DNA of 64,000 bases from Paulinella micropora (lineage: Eukaryota > Cercozoa > Imbricatea > Euglyphida > Paulinellidae): contig WBZZ01002993.1 in the NCBI GenBank assembly GCA_019918135.1, forward strand, positions 83,501 to 147,500, given 5' to 3'. A program made the position numbers and the translations under genes. The notes below the pieces were generated by a model. That model was not told where the DNA came from, ran no database searches, and was given only the letters and a program-made list of their open reading frames with translations. Positions 63,000 through 64,000 of the stretch are shown piece after piece. Position 1 is the stretch's first letter. Each line of letters starts with the position of its first letter.

Positions 63000-63582
63000 C
63001 TAGTTTACGTATGCGGTATATTTGTTTAGCCGAGACTCGAAAAACATTTTTAAATAGTCTTGGTCGTCTTTGGGCATCGTTTGGTAGAAAGGACATTTTG
63101 TGACTTCTTCCCATTTCTTGTCGGCGACGCCGATACCATCACCAGCTGGTCGTCGCGCCCTCTGTCAAGCGCTTGATCTCTGTTGCGTACCTGTCTATTT
63201 CTCCTGTGATTTCTTTCACTTCATCCGTCTTTCCTGCTATTGCCGCTTGCGTCAATTGTTGCGTTAATGCAGTGACTTGTTTTTCGCAATACTCGACGGT
63301 GCCTCCCGCAGTTCCGTCAGTGAACTGCTTGATGCTCAGAGTTCTCTTTATTTCTGTGAAGACTTTCGTCAGAAGGTACTCTTCTACTGCCAAGAGCTTA
63401 GCAATCCGAACCTTTCTTTTGGTTCCATTGCTTTCTTTGCTGCAAAGTCGTTGCACATAACGGGCGAACTCGTCACTATTGGCAGCATATGATCCCGACA
63501 GTAAATAATTTTTCGCGTCGCCTTCCACCTCTTGATAGATCGTTTTCAATTGGCACGATACCGAATGTTCATCGCTGCTCAT
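63000..63582 (-). CDS. Unknown helical protein (frame break)
   Basis: From ATG 63582 (MSSDEHSVSCQLKTIYQEVE) to a frame change near 63145, then GDGIGVADKKWEEVTKCPFY and QDYLKMFFESRLNKYTAYVN to TAG 63000, about 193 residues. The middle is a charged coiled region (VEYCEKQVTALTQQLTQAAI, EITGEIDRYATEIKRLTEG). Less GC-rich than the genes to its left. No family recognised. Confidence 0.55.
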
Positions 63583-63820
63583 AGCTGGCAATGCTCCGTT
63601 TTTCCGACACGCTTAATTTTACTTGTTCTTTACATATCTTGGCTAATTGAGAGATCGCGCGCTTCAGCATACAAAGCGAATGAAAATGGGCGTTGATGCG
63701 ACTGTACACGGGGGGTATTGTCGGGGAGGGGGAATTTGCGTGTCTTTTTTTCAGGCTATTTCACCCTCCCCCCCTCTCTCCTCCCGAGGAAAAAGGGGGA
63801 AGGGAGGGGGCTTTTTTTTC

Positions 63821-64000
63821 TCACGCACACTGTTGCAGGAACTCCTGCAGCGGCAGGGACTTGGTCGCGGGCGGCAGGGCCAGCACGCAGTCGAGTTCGA
63901 CTGTCTCGTTAGCCACGCGGCAGCGGTACAACCACGCAAAGTCCGCGGGCAGCAGCGCATTCAAGGACAGCGGCCAGCACTGTAACAGCCCGCCCGCTAC
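63821..64000 (-). CDS. C-terminal end of an unknown protein (runs off window edge)
   Basis: An open minus-strand frame enters from the right edge and ends at TGA 63821-63823, 59 codons: LQCWPLSLNALLPADFAWLY, then VANETVELDCVLALPPATKS and LPLQEFLQQCA. Codon use matches the GC-rich genes of the window. The start lies outside. Confidence 0.5.
   Translation of the reverse strand, partial: VAGGLLQCWPLSLNALLPADFAWLYRCRVANETVELDCVLALPPATKSLPLQEFLQQCA

Noticed and set aside
1-64000. Alternative genetic code with TAA reassigned
   Set aside because: TAA terminates several well-supported genes, including the polymerase subunit and the P-loop gene.

Overview
The window looks like part of a large, GC-rich eukaryotic DNA virus, or a viral region integrated in a protist genome. 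I cannot name the virus. Supporting this are densely packed genes on both strands with few recognisable homologs, an RNA polymerase subunit of the Rpb3/archaeal-D type, a TV-Pol-like polymerase fused to a superfamily 3 helicase, and a tyrosine recombinase. Eukaryotic features are also present: GT-AG introns, AATAAA signals after stops, Skp1, F-box and RING proteins, and EGF/discoidin/PKD adhesins. Intergenic DNA is full of long poly-G/poly-C and poly-A/T tracts and GT/CA microsatellites. I saw no rRNA, tRNA or CRISPR array.

Layout. 0-5.4 kb: F-box/LRR protein (cut by the window edge), an Rpb3-like polymerase subunit with a CTD-like tail, two small genes, and a RING protein. 5.8-9.7 kb: an AT-richer island with a kinase-like fragment and three members of one unknown family, two of them broken. 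9.6-27.5 kb: a surface-protein region of four large adhesin genes or remnants plus one fragment, interrupted at 14.4-15.4 kb by four copies of a ~285 bp unit, each holding a ~145 bp palindrome. 27.9-34.1 kb: small genes, a spliced coiled-coil gene, and a spliced Skp1 homolog. 34.2-35.4 kb: microsatellite-rich DNA. 35.6-43.8 kb: a His/Pro-repeat protein, the tyrosine recombinase, a divergent unknown pair and a SAM-like protein. 43.9-46.9 kb: a membrane glycoprotein, a conserved-looking unknown and a second F-box-like protein. 47.3-48.1 kb: ten copies of a small palindromic repeat. 48.5-64 kb: an unknown protein, a P-loop kinase/ATPase, the TV-Pol/helicase, then large unknown proteins to the right edge.

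Functional themes. Skp1-like, two F-box-like proteins and a RING protein would together supply most of an SCF-type ubiquitin ligase; no cullin is visible here. The Rpb3-like subunit implies the genome encodes at least part of its own transcription machinery. The adhesins probably act at the virion or cell surface.

Caution on gene models. About half of the larger genes continue from one reading frame to another across single points, often beside short homopolymers, while the protein remains sensible on both sides. I read most of these as single-base indels in the sequence (or very recent mutations) and give one coordinate span per gene. Where decay is clear I call a pseudogene.
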